Part shown: piece by piece, positions 34,044 through 46,116 of the stretch | Position numbering within the stretch: position 1 is the stretch's first letter | How the letters are laid out: each line of letters starts with the position of its first letter | DNA from: Perilla frutescens | Taxonomy: Eukaryota; Streptophyta; Magnoliopsida; Lamiales; Lamiaceae | Assembly: GCA_026008535.1 (NCBI GenBank) | Contig: BRKX01000002.1 | Coordinates: 69,213,380-69,277,379, forward strand | Reading direction: 5' to 3' | DNA: 64,000 nt | Made by a program: the position numbers and the translations under genes | The notes under the pieces: model-generated | What the model was told of the DNA's origin: nothing | The model's input: the letters and a program-made list of their open reading frames with translations, nothing else | The model's database searches: none

Positions 34044-34373
34044 ATCATTAGTATTAGATATTTCAAACATTATATTTGTGTGAAAATAATAAATATCAAT
34101 ATAAAAATGAAATAAGATGTGAGCATGAATTTATTTTATTAAAATTTATAGTATATTACGCTAGAAAAAAGCACATACTTTGCACGTGTTTAAAATAGTT
34201 GTACTAAAAAGATATTTAACAATATTCTTCTTATGTATAAATATTTTAATATATGATTAATTTTATTAGTGTGTATATTATATCAAAAAAAGTATATTAT
34301 ACTAGAAATATGAACATAATTTGCACGTATTTAAACTAGACTACTAAAATATATTTAACAATTTGAAGTAACA
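34044..34373. repeat. Dispersed repeat copy interrupted by the Gypsy element
   Basis: 22,880-22,922 plus 34,044-34,270 make one copy. A second copy without the insertion lies at 35,301-35,560, and a short third at 34,290-34,373. Shared words include TTATAATATCATTAGTATT, GTGAGCATG and TTTGCACGTGTTTAAAATAG. Family unknown. Confidence 0.75.
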
Positions 34374-34389
34374 CACGTGTAAAGAGTAA

Positions 34390-34507
<118 letters not shown>

Positions 34508-34716
34508 TGAAATGTGAGCATGAAATAAATGAAATAAAATATGAGCATGAATTTTTTACAATGCTGCTGCCAACACTTGATCTACGTGAGCCTGAACGAA
34601 CCGTCGTGGTAGTTTTGGTCAATTAAGTACATGCATACATATGTGGTCGGATGGATGGGATGTAAACTAAACATTTGGAAATTAAAACTTAATTTACAAA
34701 GTTAATTACTTATTAC

Positions 34717-35095
34717 CTTGATGAGAAACCGATGAGCACGAGCCTATTAAAGAGCTTGGGCCACTTGATGGAGGCAAACATTCCGATGCTCGCAGACATG
34801 GAGTGTCCGATGTAGGTGCATCGGGGGATACCTATAACATCGAGGATGTGGAGGACGTCGTCCACGTAGCCGTCCACATTGAGGTTTTCAGAGCCCCTGT
34901 TGGAGGAAGAGTAGTCGTCGTAGCTCACTATGCCAGCGCAAGCAAGATAAAAGAGGACAACGCGGTAGTCCTCGATGATGAGATCCCACACCGACTGATC
35001 GAAGCCAAACCCGTGCCCAAGAACTAGAACTCTCCCACCGGAGCCCCTCACTCGCACGTCCGTAGCAAGGGATCCATGAGCCTGGCATCGAGATT
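34717..35095 (-). pseudogene. Isolated first exon of a D14/KAI2-type alpha/beta hydrolase
   Basis: The translated frame matches the N-terminal third of strigolactone/karrikin receptor hydrolases. It has VRVRGSGGRVLVLGHGFGFDQ (G-HGFG oxyanion region, split here as VRVRGSGG and VLVLGHGFG), DYRVVLFYLACAG (usually LFDL-CAG, so an Asp is replaced by Tyr), YVDDVLHILDVIGI, and the nucleophile elbow CTYIGHSMSAS with the catalytic Ser. It ends LVLIGFSSR at a GTAATA donor, the same place where exon 1 ends in this family. No exon 2 with the catalytic Asp and His is found downstream. The usual start codon is not visible: a stop lies at about 35,096 and there is no in-frame ATG. Probably a gene fragment. 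Confidence 0.7.
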
Positions 35096-35205
35096 ATCTG
35101 ATGATGACTAATTCGGAAGGATTGTGAAAATTATAAAACTGTACTCACATAATCAGAAATTAATCCACGGTTATCAAAGTTTAGAATTGCACTATGATAA
35201 TTTAC

Positions 35206-35206
<1 letters not shown>

Positions 35207-35246
<40 letters not shown>
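35207..35246. repeat. (TA)n then (GA)n microsatellite
   Basis: TATATA run joined to a GAGAGA run between the D14-like exon and the second dispersed-repeat copy. Confidence 0.95.
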
Positions 35247-35300
35247 CCAATCTAGAAAGATGCACATGTTCTGCACGTGTTTAAAATAATTTTTAAAAAA

Positions 35301-35560
35301 TAAACAAATTATTAAAACAAAATGTTATAATATCATTAGTATTGGATATTTCAAACATAATATTTGTGTGAAAATAATTAATATATCAATATAAAAATGA
35401 AATAAAATGTGAGCATGTATTTATTTTATTAAAGTATATATTATAGTACACTAAAAAATGCACATATAATTTGCACGTGTTTAAAATAGTTGTACTAAAA
35501 GGATATTTAACAATCTTCTTACATATAAATATTTTAATATGTGATTTATTTTAAGCATAA
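35301..35560. repeat. Uninterrupted copy of the dispersed repeat (natural empty site)
   Basis: Same sequence as the Gypsy-interrupted copy. The target ATCAT is present once, at 35,332-35,336, between TTATAAT and TAGTATT. Confidence 0.85.
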
Positions 35561-36337
35561 AGAGAGGGAGATTTCAATATATACATGTGACATTAAGTAT
35601 TTCGTTGTCAGTTTAAGGAAATATGTCATTGAATGATGGAGGGGATAATTAACATTACATTGACTAGTCAAACAGACATTAAAAATAGATTATTATTTTT
35701 GGTTTTAAAAAAAAAACATATAATTCCTCCCTTCATATAGATCTAATTCTTGAGTCAGCTGGAGTTGCCATGTGTTCTTTAACAAAATCACTGCAATCCT
35801 TACTCGATCAGAAAAGTGATCATTAATTCAGTGCAATAAGCTACACTCGAGTGTGGAAATTGAAAAACAAATAGATACTTTTTTTTTATAATTTAGGTGT
35901 ATTAAATTTATATTAAGGTATGAGATTTTGCATAGTTAGACAAAAAAAATGGAGTACTACTCCATTTTAGAAAATCTGAAATTGAAATACGAATATTGTA
36001 TCAAACAACTGCATGCCAACAAAATTCAAAGTGAAAGAAAGAAAATGTTTTTTTTTTTTTTATTTTTTTTTTTTTATTTTTTTTTTTATGACGAGCTGGT
36101 TACAACTTACAACCTTAAAAAAGTATATAGGGGCATTAATTGTTTCCAGAAATCAGTTTTCTTCATTTATATTTCAGGAAGTTGGAGGAAGACAAATCAT
36201 AGTGTGCATAAATTACATTTAAAAGGTTCCTACTCTATATTAATTGCCAATCGTTTTCGATCTAGCTACCAAACCTTAATATATTTACGTTTCACTTAAT
36301 TATAATAATTTAATTCCCAAGGAAGTTATAATAAAAA
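35561..36337. other. Intergenic stretch
   Basis: No gene. A long T-rich run (36,047-36,088) dominates. The 116-codon frame at 35,949-36,299 spans that run and has no recognisable domain. Confidence 0.6.
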
Positions 36338-36805
36338 CTAGTATTGCACCCGTGCGATGCACGGTGAGAGCGGGGTACACATATTTAAAATTTTATTAAA
36401 ATATGATCACAATAAAAAAAAATATTGCTTCAATTATCGTACAAAAACAAAACTCATGTATAGTGTAAAATATAAATCATGAATTGAAGTATAATTTACA
36501 TCTTTAAAAAAAAAAGTAATTATTAAAAAAAAGGTAACTTGAATAAAAATAAATAAAAAATGGTTCAAAGTAAACTATAAATAAATAACAAACTTTATAA
36601 ATATTTGAAAATTTCAAAGGTTCTAAAAGATTTCTTTGTACACCACGTTTGTAGTTAAATAGAAGAAAAAAATTGTAAATAATAAATATAGTACTCGGTG
36701 TCTTGCAATTGGGCATCCACAAGCTTGGTAGGACGTCCGTTACGTTGTATTTCTCGGGGCTCCGAGTGCTTTTCAACTTTTCCAATAATATCTCTTATAA
36801 TAAAA

Positions 36806-36836
<31 letters not shown>

Positions 36837-38152
36837 AGTAAAACCAAAAAATCTATATAATATAAACTGAAATGCTAATATTAAGTGTAGTTAATACCAA
36901 AAAGCAAACCCTCATCAAATGGACCAACATCTTGCAAAGATGTGAAATCTCAAAATTGGAACATGTAGTGTGGAAAACCATCATCCACGATGGGGATAAC
37001 TTTCGTATAGGAAGAAGAGATGAATTTGAACAAATGTTGGGTTGTTCTATATTTCATCTTATTATCTTGTATATCAAAAAATTAAAAAGCATATAAACCA
37101 CCTTCCACAAATTCGATATTAAGTCGATCGAGGTCTAACCTCCTCATGGTACCATGTATACGGTCACCGACACGTTCATGGAGAATCATCTCGAGAGTTG
37201 ATTTAGCATGCGATCTTCCATACGGTGTTTATTCGTACATACAAACAACCCTAACTTTCAATATCAATTCATATAGGGAATGACCGGTTTCCCTAACCCT
37301 CTCAACTATATTGAAAAATGGAGTCATGAAGTTATGGTTTGGAATGAATTAATTTCTTGTAAAATGCAATAGCGCGTTTGATTTGTATGCGTAGCATACG
37401 GATCTATTTATAAAACCGTACGAAGAAAAATATTTATGGTATGAATTGAATTTTTGGATAAATTAGATTTGTTCCATTATATATGATTTATATATGCACA
37501 CAAATCTCTAAAATATATGTGAGAATATATTGTTGATGTGTGAAAATTAATGAGGATATCTATATCTATATATTATCTAATAATATCTAATAATCATATC
37601 AATTCGAAATTCCCAAGTGATGGTATATTGCAGGTAGTTTAGTATTGCGGGGAATATTTATATATGAATATTATGAGTAGATTTTTAGGTTAATATTTAA
37701 TTAGATTTATGTTAATTAGATTGTATATACATTTAATTAAAATCTTATATATAATTAAAATATATAATCTAATATTAATATTCATATATTAGTTCCTAAA
37801 ATAAATAGATATGGTGTATATGTATATATATAATGAAATTTATCTATCCTAATATCTGTCACAAATAACATGATTTTATATAACATGTTATAATTAATCT
37901 TTGTAGGTATACAAAGATTTCGTTATGGACCAATATTCGGTCCATATATATGTCGGATATTTAATGTATATGAATATATTTAGTCCATATATATGTCGGA
38001 TATTTAATGTATTTGGTCCATTAATATTTACATTAATTTATATGAATTAATTTAGTTAAACAAAATATATGATATAATTTTTCAGATTAGGGAAGTTATT
38101 TTGGGCGGGAAAAATTAGTCCTTAACTATCTTACTTTTAGATATTATATAGA
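36338..38152 (-). mobile_element. Helitron, 1,815 bp, with RPA-like gene remnant
   Basis: On -, the 5' end reads TCTATATAATATCTAAAAG and the 3' end is CTAG, preceded by 8 bp and a perfect 6-bp hairpin with a 3-base loop (CCGTGC-ATC-GCACGG, at 36,350-36,364). The element sits between A and T of the host (A 36,337, T 38,153 on +), with no target duplication, as Helitrons do. Inside is an RPA70-like remnant in the same orientation. There is no Rep/helicase, so it is non-autonomous. Confidence 0.85.
36690..37330 (-). pseudogene. RPA70-like (OB-fold, DUF223) remnant inside the Helitron
   Basis: Three consecutive - strand pieces follow the order of plant replication protein A large-subunit-like proteins. 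The first OB part is LILKVRVVCMYE, a stop, then STLEMILHERVGDRIHGT and FVEGGLYAF. The DUF223 part has MKYRTTQHLFKFISSSYTKV, DDGFPHYMFQF, and two more stops. After a TA-rich insert comes the second OB start, RDIIGKVEKHSEPREIQRNG with RPTKLVDAQLQDTEY. RPA binds single-stranded DNA in replication and repair, and RPA-like genes are frequent passengers of plant Helitrons. At least three in-frame stops make it non-functional. Confidence 0.8.
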
Positions 38153-38370
38153 TGAGCCAACATTTTCCATTAAAAAATTATCATTTTAATTATTATATTT
38201 TTTGCGCTAAAATGTCATTTTGTTATATAGGTTGCCCAGCTTAATTAATTGAGAAAAAGTTGTCTGAAATCGACCAAATGAAAAGAGAATCGTTGTAAAA
38301 AAATATTGGGTCATTTATGTTAAAATTTTCGAACATTAAAAAGTAAATTGAAATAATAAAATGTTGGGTC

Positions 38371-38600
38371 CACTACAAGAAAAACGCGTTTTATCGACAT
38401 ACTTAGTGACAAATTATATTTCGTTGTTAGATTATAGATAAATTAATGACGGATTAAGGTCGAGTCTTTTAACGACGGAATTTCCGTCTCTAAATTACCG
38501 ACATTTAATTTTGTCGTTTAAATAACTAATGACGGACTCAATACGTCATTAAATCATTTTAACAATGTATTTTTTATGTTTAGCAACAGAATTTTATCAT
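38371..38600 (+). mobile_element. CACTA left-end fragment
   Basis: Starts CACTACAAGAAAAACGCG, followed by AACGACGGA, AATGACGGA and similar subterminal words. No right terminus was found before the gene island. Related to the end at 20,164. Confidence 0.6.
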
Positions 38601-38649
38601 TATTTTGTGTGTTTATATAATTTTTGAACGAGACATTTTAATAACCATT

Positions 38650-38684
<35 letters not shown>

Positions 38685-38966
38685 CTTTTCATGTATGAGA
38701 TATTTGGAATTGGAAATCCTTGCCTACTATTTGTTCATCTTGTGTATCCCATTTACTTCTCTATTAAATTGTGGCAATAGATGTAAACTACACTTCTTCT
38801 TGGTCCCAAAATAGGGCTTTTTTTTTATGAATTTTACCATTATATAGGATATTTCTAGACTCTATTAAACGTGTGGATTTTTTTTTGGGGGGGGGGGGGG
38901 GGACACAAAGGGGTTATATGAGTTTTAGTACTATAATTTGCATGAATTATTTGAGTACAACTCCTT

Positions 38967-39009
<43 letters not shown>

Positions 39010-39307
39010 GAGTAAACTAACTCATACTTGGCACTCCAAATTAAATCATGTCCAAATTAAATTGGTAGGCACAATAAATATATAAGCTACAAGTATGACG
39101 ACAATTTTAAGATTGAAAATCGATTAAATTATATATATATATATATATAATATAGTTAATTACAACCAATTTTTATTAATACAATAAAAATCCAATCAAT
39201 TAACAGGACGTATTCGAAGTTAGACACTAAACCGGTAAACCCTCAACAAAAGTTCAACAACTCACATGAAGGTGAAACATAAACCACATGAGCACTAAAG
39301 AAGGCTC
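38600..39307. repeat. Simple-repeat-rich spacer 3' of NUP85
   Basis: (GT)n at 38,657-38,682, a G17-like run at 38,887-38,902, and (TA)n at 38,970-39,005 and 39,131-39,150. The NUP85 3' UTR must lie in 39,180-39,307, but no clear AATAAA position decides its end. Confidence 0.8.
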
Positions 39308-42300
39308 TTACTCCTCAAGGATCGCACGCCCAAGATTGGCGGCAAGAGCTAGCCGAACAGACTTCAAGGCCTCCAGTGGCAAGTCAGCTTCAACATAGCC
39401 TGGCAGAAGTCGAGACAACGATAACTCTTGCAACTTACTCAACAAGAGGTTAGTCTGAGAAACATTGAGCAAGGGACGCTCCTTCCAGTTCAGCAATCTC
39501 AACTGCACAGGAGAAACGAGTTGAAGAATGTGTAATTGTTGAGGAAATAATCAAGACAGAAGCATAGAAAGATGACAAAGTTGGATGAGCCCATGTAACG
39601 CATTTTTATATCAAATGTCTCGATATCTTGATAACCAAAGCTCATAGGATTGAGCAGAAGAAGAATGACTTACTGAGTCGTATAGCAGATGCAGCCAAAA
39701 CTGCGGAGGCGTAGAAGGGTTTCTCATGAGCTGTAGAAAGAACAGAATTGAGGATCCTCAGTTAGAGGCTACATTAAAAATTGAACATGTGTACATAGCT
39801 CATCATTTAGCGAAAGACATGCAAGACTTTCTGACTAATCTGTATAGATATCAAAATAGTAATATATGAACGTACAGATACAAGCGCTTCAGCAGCTTTC
39901 CGAGCATCATCAGTGGTGATTCCATCCTGAACTTGCTGAAGGGATCGCCTGAAATCCCGATACCTGAGGAACATCAACAAAGGGCTCAGAAAAGTGCAAA
40001 TGTATAGTCTGAACCTTCATAGAACTTTGTAACTACGGAAGATTGAACTGCTGAAAGATTGCCTACTTTTTCAAGAACTCAAGACCCCCAGCAGTTCTTG
40101 ACTCAGTCCCCAGCAATTCAATCATTCCTTCCCATTGCTGCAGAAAAAAGGAAGCAAATGCTTTAAGAAAGTCGACCAAGGAAATGTTCACAACTTACTG
40201 AATTTTATATGTGATAAAATACAAATCATGCATAACATTACCTTGAAACTTTCATTAGAAACTGATTTTCCAACAAAATCAAACAAATGCTTGGCAATTC
40301 GGTTTAAGCGAACTTCATCTTGAGCTTGCTGCAGCCAGAACACAGCCGAACCTTTCTTTCCATGTTTCCAGAAATGAACTCCAGCTATCTGCTTGCATGT
40401 ATTGAAAATGAGAAGCAGATCAAGAAGAGTTGCATCAGTAGTGGCTGGGATGTTTCTGGTACATGCAGCACATCAAGCATAACCCCTGAAGACGGGTAAT
40501 CATTGCTCGAAACATACCTTCATCATATTCTGACTAACATATTCAAGCCCATTGAGACGACAGATCTCTATGCTCTGCTTAAAAGAGAAAATGTACATTG
40601 TCTAAGAACTCCACTAATAAATGTAGATGCCATCAATTTGAAAATTGAAAAAATTATTGTAAATTGACGGAAAAGAGAGATGACAGTGTTGCAGTCCTTA
40701 ATTACCTTCAGTAACACTTGATGATGTTGTACAGGCTGCTTGTATAATAAATTCTCCAACAAGCCCAGACCTTGCTTCATACAGGAGGTCAAATATATAG
40801 GAGCAATCTGAAGGACCAGATAATCAGAAATTAAAATATATTAGAAATAAAGAGTTGTAGGATAATCCATAATCTTACAATTTTATGTCGCTGAACAACT
40901 CAACAATTATCTTTTTTTGAATAAAAGAGATTCAGTTATAGAACTTTAGATGGATGCCTTGAGTGGAGATAGATTTAATCAAAATGGCTAAGAGGCATTA
41001 ACATTAATGCCCAAAAAAACTATGGGCTCACTACTTACATTCCACGTCAAGGGATGAGAGGATAAAATTTGAGCATAAGTTAGCCGATCAAGCTCTTCTA
41101 TGCAGAGTCCTCCAATCTTAGACTGCTCCTCATGTAGAAGCATTTCTGCTTGAGCACTTCCAGCTGTCAGCAGCTCTACAGCATGGGTTATCATCCTGTT
41201 CAAAGATAAAGATAAAGCTTCATCTTGTGTGGCATGTCAGTTGAGGGATCTACAATTCCATGATTTTATTGATTCGCACACCAAATATTAGTCAACAACA
41301 AAAATTTCATCCACCCACAATATATATTATGAACAGTGATTCAAAGAACACCAAGACATAAAAGTAATTATTATTGTTTATCCAATTTTACAACTGACAC
41401 ATAAAATAGTTGAACTATGATTGTGCGTGCACAAACAAACGAAGGAAGAAGCTCACCAGGGGCCAAATGATCTTGAGCATTCAGCTAGAACAACCTGAAA
41501 CATCAGAGATCACCCATGGCTGGCTGAATGAGAGGCCAGAAATTAAATAATGCTAGGGCCAACAGTTAAAACAGTCACCTCTGTATTTTCTTCTAGAATC
41601 CCAACTAGGAGTCCCATCAACTTATGGCGATTGGTAATTGGTTTTAAATGCATGCATTTCTGAGCTAAAGTATGCATGCTTTCCAAACCCTGAAACAGAA
41701 CAATTATATTCAATATGGACGCTAAATGAAGATCTAGCTTATGTTCTTACTCTTCCACTTCATTTTCCAATCTCTGGATAGGCAAACTAGCCAAGGTACA
41801 ACAGAAAAATCAAACTTAAAAGAAACCTGCATCAAACTTACCACAGTGAAAGGCCTGATGTACAAAAGGTGGGAAATGTAAAGCTCTATCCAGTGATATG
41901 TCACGTGGGAGAGTATGCTAGCATTTCCCAACATAATTTGAATCATGTTTTTAAGTCCAACTCTGGTCTGTTGATGATCACATTGAAGCCAGTAAGGATG
42001 GCAGTCCAGTTTAGTAATTTGAGCTCGCCACTTATCCCACGCCTGAGAATGAAATGTATTAAGAATAGTATAGTTTGATGTTCAGGCACAAATGCTCGAG
42101 GATATAATTTACTTTCATAAACTCAGGCTTGGTGTTGTAGCATTCTCCTAATTTTTCTTCCGATATATGGGGACGCAGACGTGGCATCTGTGATATGAGA
42201 AGAGCAACAGCTTCAACGAGTCCACTTTCTATCTGTTTCGGATACATGCAAAAGATCCAGATGTCATTCTTAGTTACTGGTGTGTGATTGATAAATTAAC

Positions 42301-44905
42301 ACATCTGAACAAATCTTGGTATTTTAAATACTTTGAGGATTCACTTCTAACACATGATAGAGATTGTGGTCTGACTAACCTCTCGACTTCCAAGCTGGTC
42401 CAATTGATAAGATCCGTGCAACCGCAACATTTTTACCTGCAAGCATATTCAGTATGAGAAGCAGCACACACCCATTAAACAGTTAATCTTAAAATACAAG
42501 TGACTTGTTCGATTAGATATACTCACAACAATATCCAGCCAGCCAACTGCTAAGGCTGACGAAATAACTTCCCAATACTCTGGATCATTCTCAACTGCCT
42601 GTAGAAAGAAAGTAAATGAAGAAAAAAATAAAGGATGAATTACGTAATTGAGGTTAAATTAATCCCACACTGAAGTTAATAAAAATGGAAAAAAGTGGCA
42701 TCTCCATGCCCATATTAACAAAGCAAATTCTACTTAACATGATTCTAGAATGTTTTAACAACAACGAGGAATAAGTTGATTTACATATTTTGAACTCCAA
42801 AGATACATAAATTCAGACGTTAAACCTGTATTTACTTTCAATAAAACCCAAAATCATGATAAATTTTGCAGGAAAAAAGCTAAGGGCTACTCATTATTTT
42901 AATGTATTTTAAAACTGCACTAGAGATACTACTATAAAATAATTCCTAATATCAGCTGCTAAATTATCGACACTGGGTGGAGGGAGCTGATGCAGTCCAA
43001 GAAAAACATAAAAGTGAGTGATGGATGGGTTCATGAAATGTCAAGAGATAAAGCATCGAAGTAAAGACCTGTATAGTTACAAGTCCTTTCTCGACAGCCA
43101 CAAGTCTAGTATGGACAGTTGGCTGGGTTGCAGATAACAAACAATCAAAATCCTGCAGAGGAAAAGAAGCATCACTATTTCCCATGAAACAAAGATGAAA
43201 ATAGAAGACTGCAGGGTGAAAGAAGATAACAATTGAAAGTCCCATACAGCTAACCAATCAAGAAGCCGTTCAGGGATCCAGGTCTGAGACTGTTTGTCCG
43301 CATAAAACAGTTCCATGAGCTCCCAGGCAGCTCTCAATGAGGTTGGCTCCTCAATTTTCTGATTTTATATGTAGCAGGAAGATAAACGAGTCCTAATAAT
43401 CAGATATGCTGCAAAGAGGCTAACACCTAATAAGAGATCAAGAGTCACCTTCAATAATGTCTTTGGATCTTCAATGGTTGGACTAACATATGACTTTGAA
43501 TCACCAAGAAGAGATTTGATTTCCTTGCTGTACTCCATTACATGTACCCACCTGTATATTTGAGAACAAATTCATGGCTTTTCTGAATGGTCCAGGAATT
43601 CCAAAAACAAACCAAGAAATTGCAAAAAAAAAAAAAGCATAAATTATACAAGCAAAAATGAGAATTGAATCTTAATGGCAGATGAACTGGCATTCTGCTC
43701 ATCCTTGTAAATAAGTATTACAACTAAGCTCTGTATAAGCATGCCAACGCTAAATCTATTTTGTTGATTAGCCATCCATGTCATGCAAAATGTAAATATT
43801 GTAAAATCACAGAAACATATTCCACAAAGGAGCCTTATCCTGAGGAAAATTTGCCTCCTAAACCAAGAAGTAATGGGAGGGAAAGACAGCCTCTAAAGTC
43901 TAAACATCATCCTGTCTACATGCATGTCACCCAGACCGATTGTCAAGTATTCTGACAAGAAGAAAGTCCATAACTACTGACCAGATAAATTAGGAAATTC
44001 CTTCCATTTACGGGTACAAATTTGGTCGTTATTGGTTTCTTAAGTATAATAACAATTTTGCAGCATGGCAGCAGGGAACCGTGTGATAATCAACATAAGT
44101 GACACTGATATTACACACTTCTGTTAAAAACAACATGAAAACTAACTTCAGAAGGAATTCTAGTGACTTCCCATTTAAGAATATTTTGATTTACAGATAA
44201 ACACAGAGCACTTGTCCCTGATCTTGTGAGCTCCAATTATTCTTATTTTAACAAGAAATAAAGCACTAAAGAAGAGCTATTAAGCACTACTAATCAATTC
44301 ACCAAGCGTTTATTCTGCCTAACATCTCAATCAACCAACTTCTAACAACAACAGCAGAACTCACGAAATCAATTACAGCTTACAACACAAACATAAACAG
44401 TAACTAGACACAGCAGCTCTTTCAACCCTAGCATGCATCCAATCCGAACAAACATCATTCGTCACAAACTCGTCAAATTCAAAATCAGCGTTACCTCAAT
44501 TCAAAAACAATAACATTAAAAAAGCAAACAATCAAACTGCACTTGAATCAACTACCAAGTTTTGTCATAGTGCAATTCGTCAATCGGATTTTTGCGGCTC
44601 TGAAGAAGCGCGAAGGGTGTAACCGAGCCGTACGCAATTCTCCGCCGCTGAGCTTCGGGGATTTCTCCTCCTTCCGCATTGGTGAGCTTCGCTTCCACAA
44701 CTTCTCCACCTGAGTCAGCTCCTCCCGATTGCAGAAGCGAGACACGGAGCGTGTTGCCACGCGCCCAAGAGATTGAAAGGCGGCCGAACGGCGGGGCGAC
44801 GCGGTGTGTGCGCAGAGGATAGACTCTCGGAGCTTGAGTCTCTAAGGAGTGGGGAACGACGGAGAGCGAGTTGGGCTCGCCGGAATCTGACGTCACTCCC
44901 GGCAT
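39308..44905 (-). CDS. NUP85: Nuclear pore complex protein NUP85, 18 coding exons, 706 aa
   Basis: Scaffold nucleoporin of the Nup107-160 (Y) complex at the nuclear envelope, needed for mRNA export and plant immune signalling. Exons on -: 44905-44556, 43551-43449, 43358-43248, 43152-43069, 42598-42527, 42436-42380, 42232-42113, 42042-41842, 41689-41579, 41494-41457, 41195-41039, 40807-40706, 40574-40518, 40388-40242, 40137-40067, 39963-39876, 39730-39674, 39502-39308. All borders are GT-AG and keep the frame: 2,121 nt. Landmarks in order: SWARGNTLRVSLL near the N-terminus, RRIAYGSVTPFALLQSRKN, WELMELFYADKQSQTWIPER, LLRLHGSYQLDQLG-like KMLRLHGSYQLDQLGS, IELYISHLLYIRPFT, HAVELLTAGSAQAEMLLHEE and the C-terminal LALAANLGRAILEE. 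Length agrees with about 716 aa in Arabidopsis. Intact, with no stops. The 5' leader is around 44,906-45,000. Confidence 0.95.
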
Positions 44906-45086
44906 GACGCCGGAATATTACTCAGGGTTTTGCAAGGGCTTAGAGAGAGAGTGGCGGAGGGAAAGTGGGAAATTTGGAGCGCATAAATCGCCGAAATCAG
45001 ACGATGAAGTTCCCCACGTTAAAGCCGCTACTTCTAACAGCGCTTTTTGTTTAGTTTTTTTAGCGGTAAACAACGCGCGTGGTTAG

Positions 45087-45907
45087 TGGAATACTTGACT
45101 AAAGTCGTAATAGAATCAAATTATTACATAGAGCGCAAATTACAACATTATTTATTTATTGAGAAAAAATTACAACATTATTATTATTATTATTAAGATA
45201 ATATGATATTATTATTATTAAGATTATTGTTAATTTAACACTTAAAAAATATGTTATTCATCCCATTTCATAGATAAAATTAACAATTCAAAATTTAAAA
45301 GATGAAAACTAGATCTAAAAAATCATGTATTCATGTATTTCGATTTTTTTATTTTTAATTATTATAATTTTATTAAATTTAATGCATACTTAATAAAAAA
45401 ATAGTTAAAAAATAATTTAAAATAAATAAAAAATAATAAAATCATATGATATTTTGAGTTTTGTGTCGATGGTTTTCATAGATTAGGATTGTGCTAGATA
45501 GAATTTTTATCGCAACATGAGCCATGAGATGTACGGTTGGATTAAATTGATTTGTCTATCATATATATGTATGTTTTGCTTTGTTATATCTTAGATGAAT
45601 GATGTATTTAGCACATATCATATTTCTTGTTTTATTTTAATGTTTATTTAGTATAATGAGAATGAGTTATATATGGAGATTGATCTTAAAGACGTGATGA
45701 AGAATTATATTTATTTTTCGAACTTAAATTGATAGGTAATTATCAAATCTAAAAAAAAACTTTTTATTATTATTAGTGAGAAATGTCAACATACATTACA
45801 TATGTGATTGGAACTATTTTAATTTTTTAGCAATGAATTTAGACTACAAAGTGCAAAATTAACTCTAATTATTTAAATTACCTCAAAATTTAATTGGGGG
45901 TGAGGAA
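45087..45907. other. AT-rich spacer between NUP85 and SmB
   Basis: Head-to-head intergenic region carrying both promoters. A (TTA)n run lies near 45,178-45,195. No gene or transposon terminus is recognised. Confidence 0.6.
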
Positions 45908-46000
45908 GTGACAACTCAAAAACTGAGCATATTATTTAGTGACATAACCCTTGATTATTCAGTAATGACGCAATTTCCCCCATCCTCCACCGACCAACTT

Positions 46001-46080
46001 CATAAAACCCTACGCTCCGCCCTCTTTTTCTCGCTCAAATTTCTCTTCCCCCTTCCTCTCACACTCAAAACCCTAGAGAG
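46001..46080 (+). promoter_or_regulatory. Telo-box-like motifs upstream of SmB
   Basis: AAAACCCTA occurs at about 46,003-46,012 and again at about 46,067-46,075 (AAAACCCTAG), the second close to the start codon within a CT-rich leader. Telo-boxes (AAACCCTAA) are common in plant genes for ribosomal and RNA-processing proteins expressed in dividing cells. Confidence 0.45.
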
Positions 46081-46116
46081 AGCGAGAGTGGCTGCAATTT
46101 TTCCCCACCGGCGAAA

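Noticed and set aside
34713..35057. Functional D14 receptor gene
   Set aside because: Only exon 1 is present, a start codon is not evident, a core Asp is replaced by Tyr, and the exon with catalytic Asp and His is missing.
35949..36299. 116-codon frame on +
   Set aside because: It depends on a poly-Phe run from a long T tract, with no domain on either side.
43761..43955. 64-codon frame on + within NUP85 intron 1
   Set aside because: Intronic, opposite strand, no domain.
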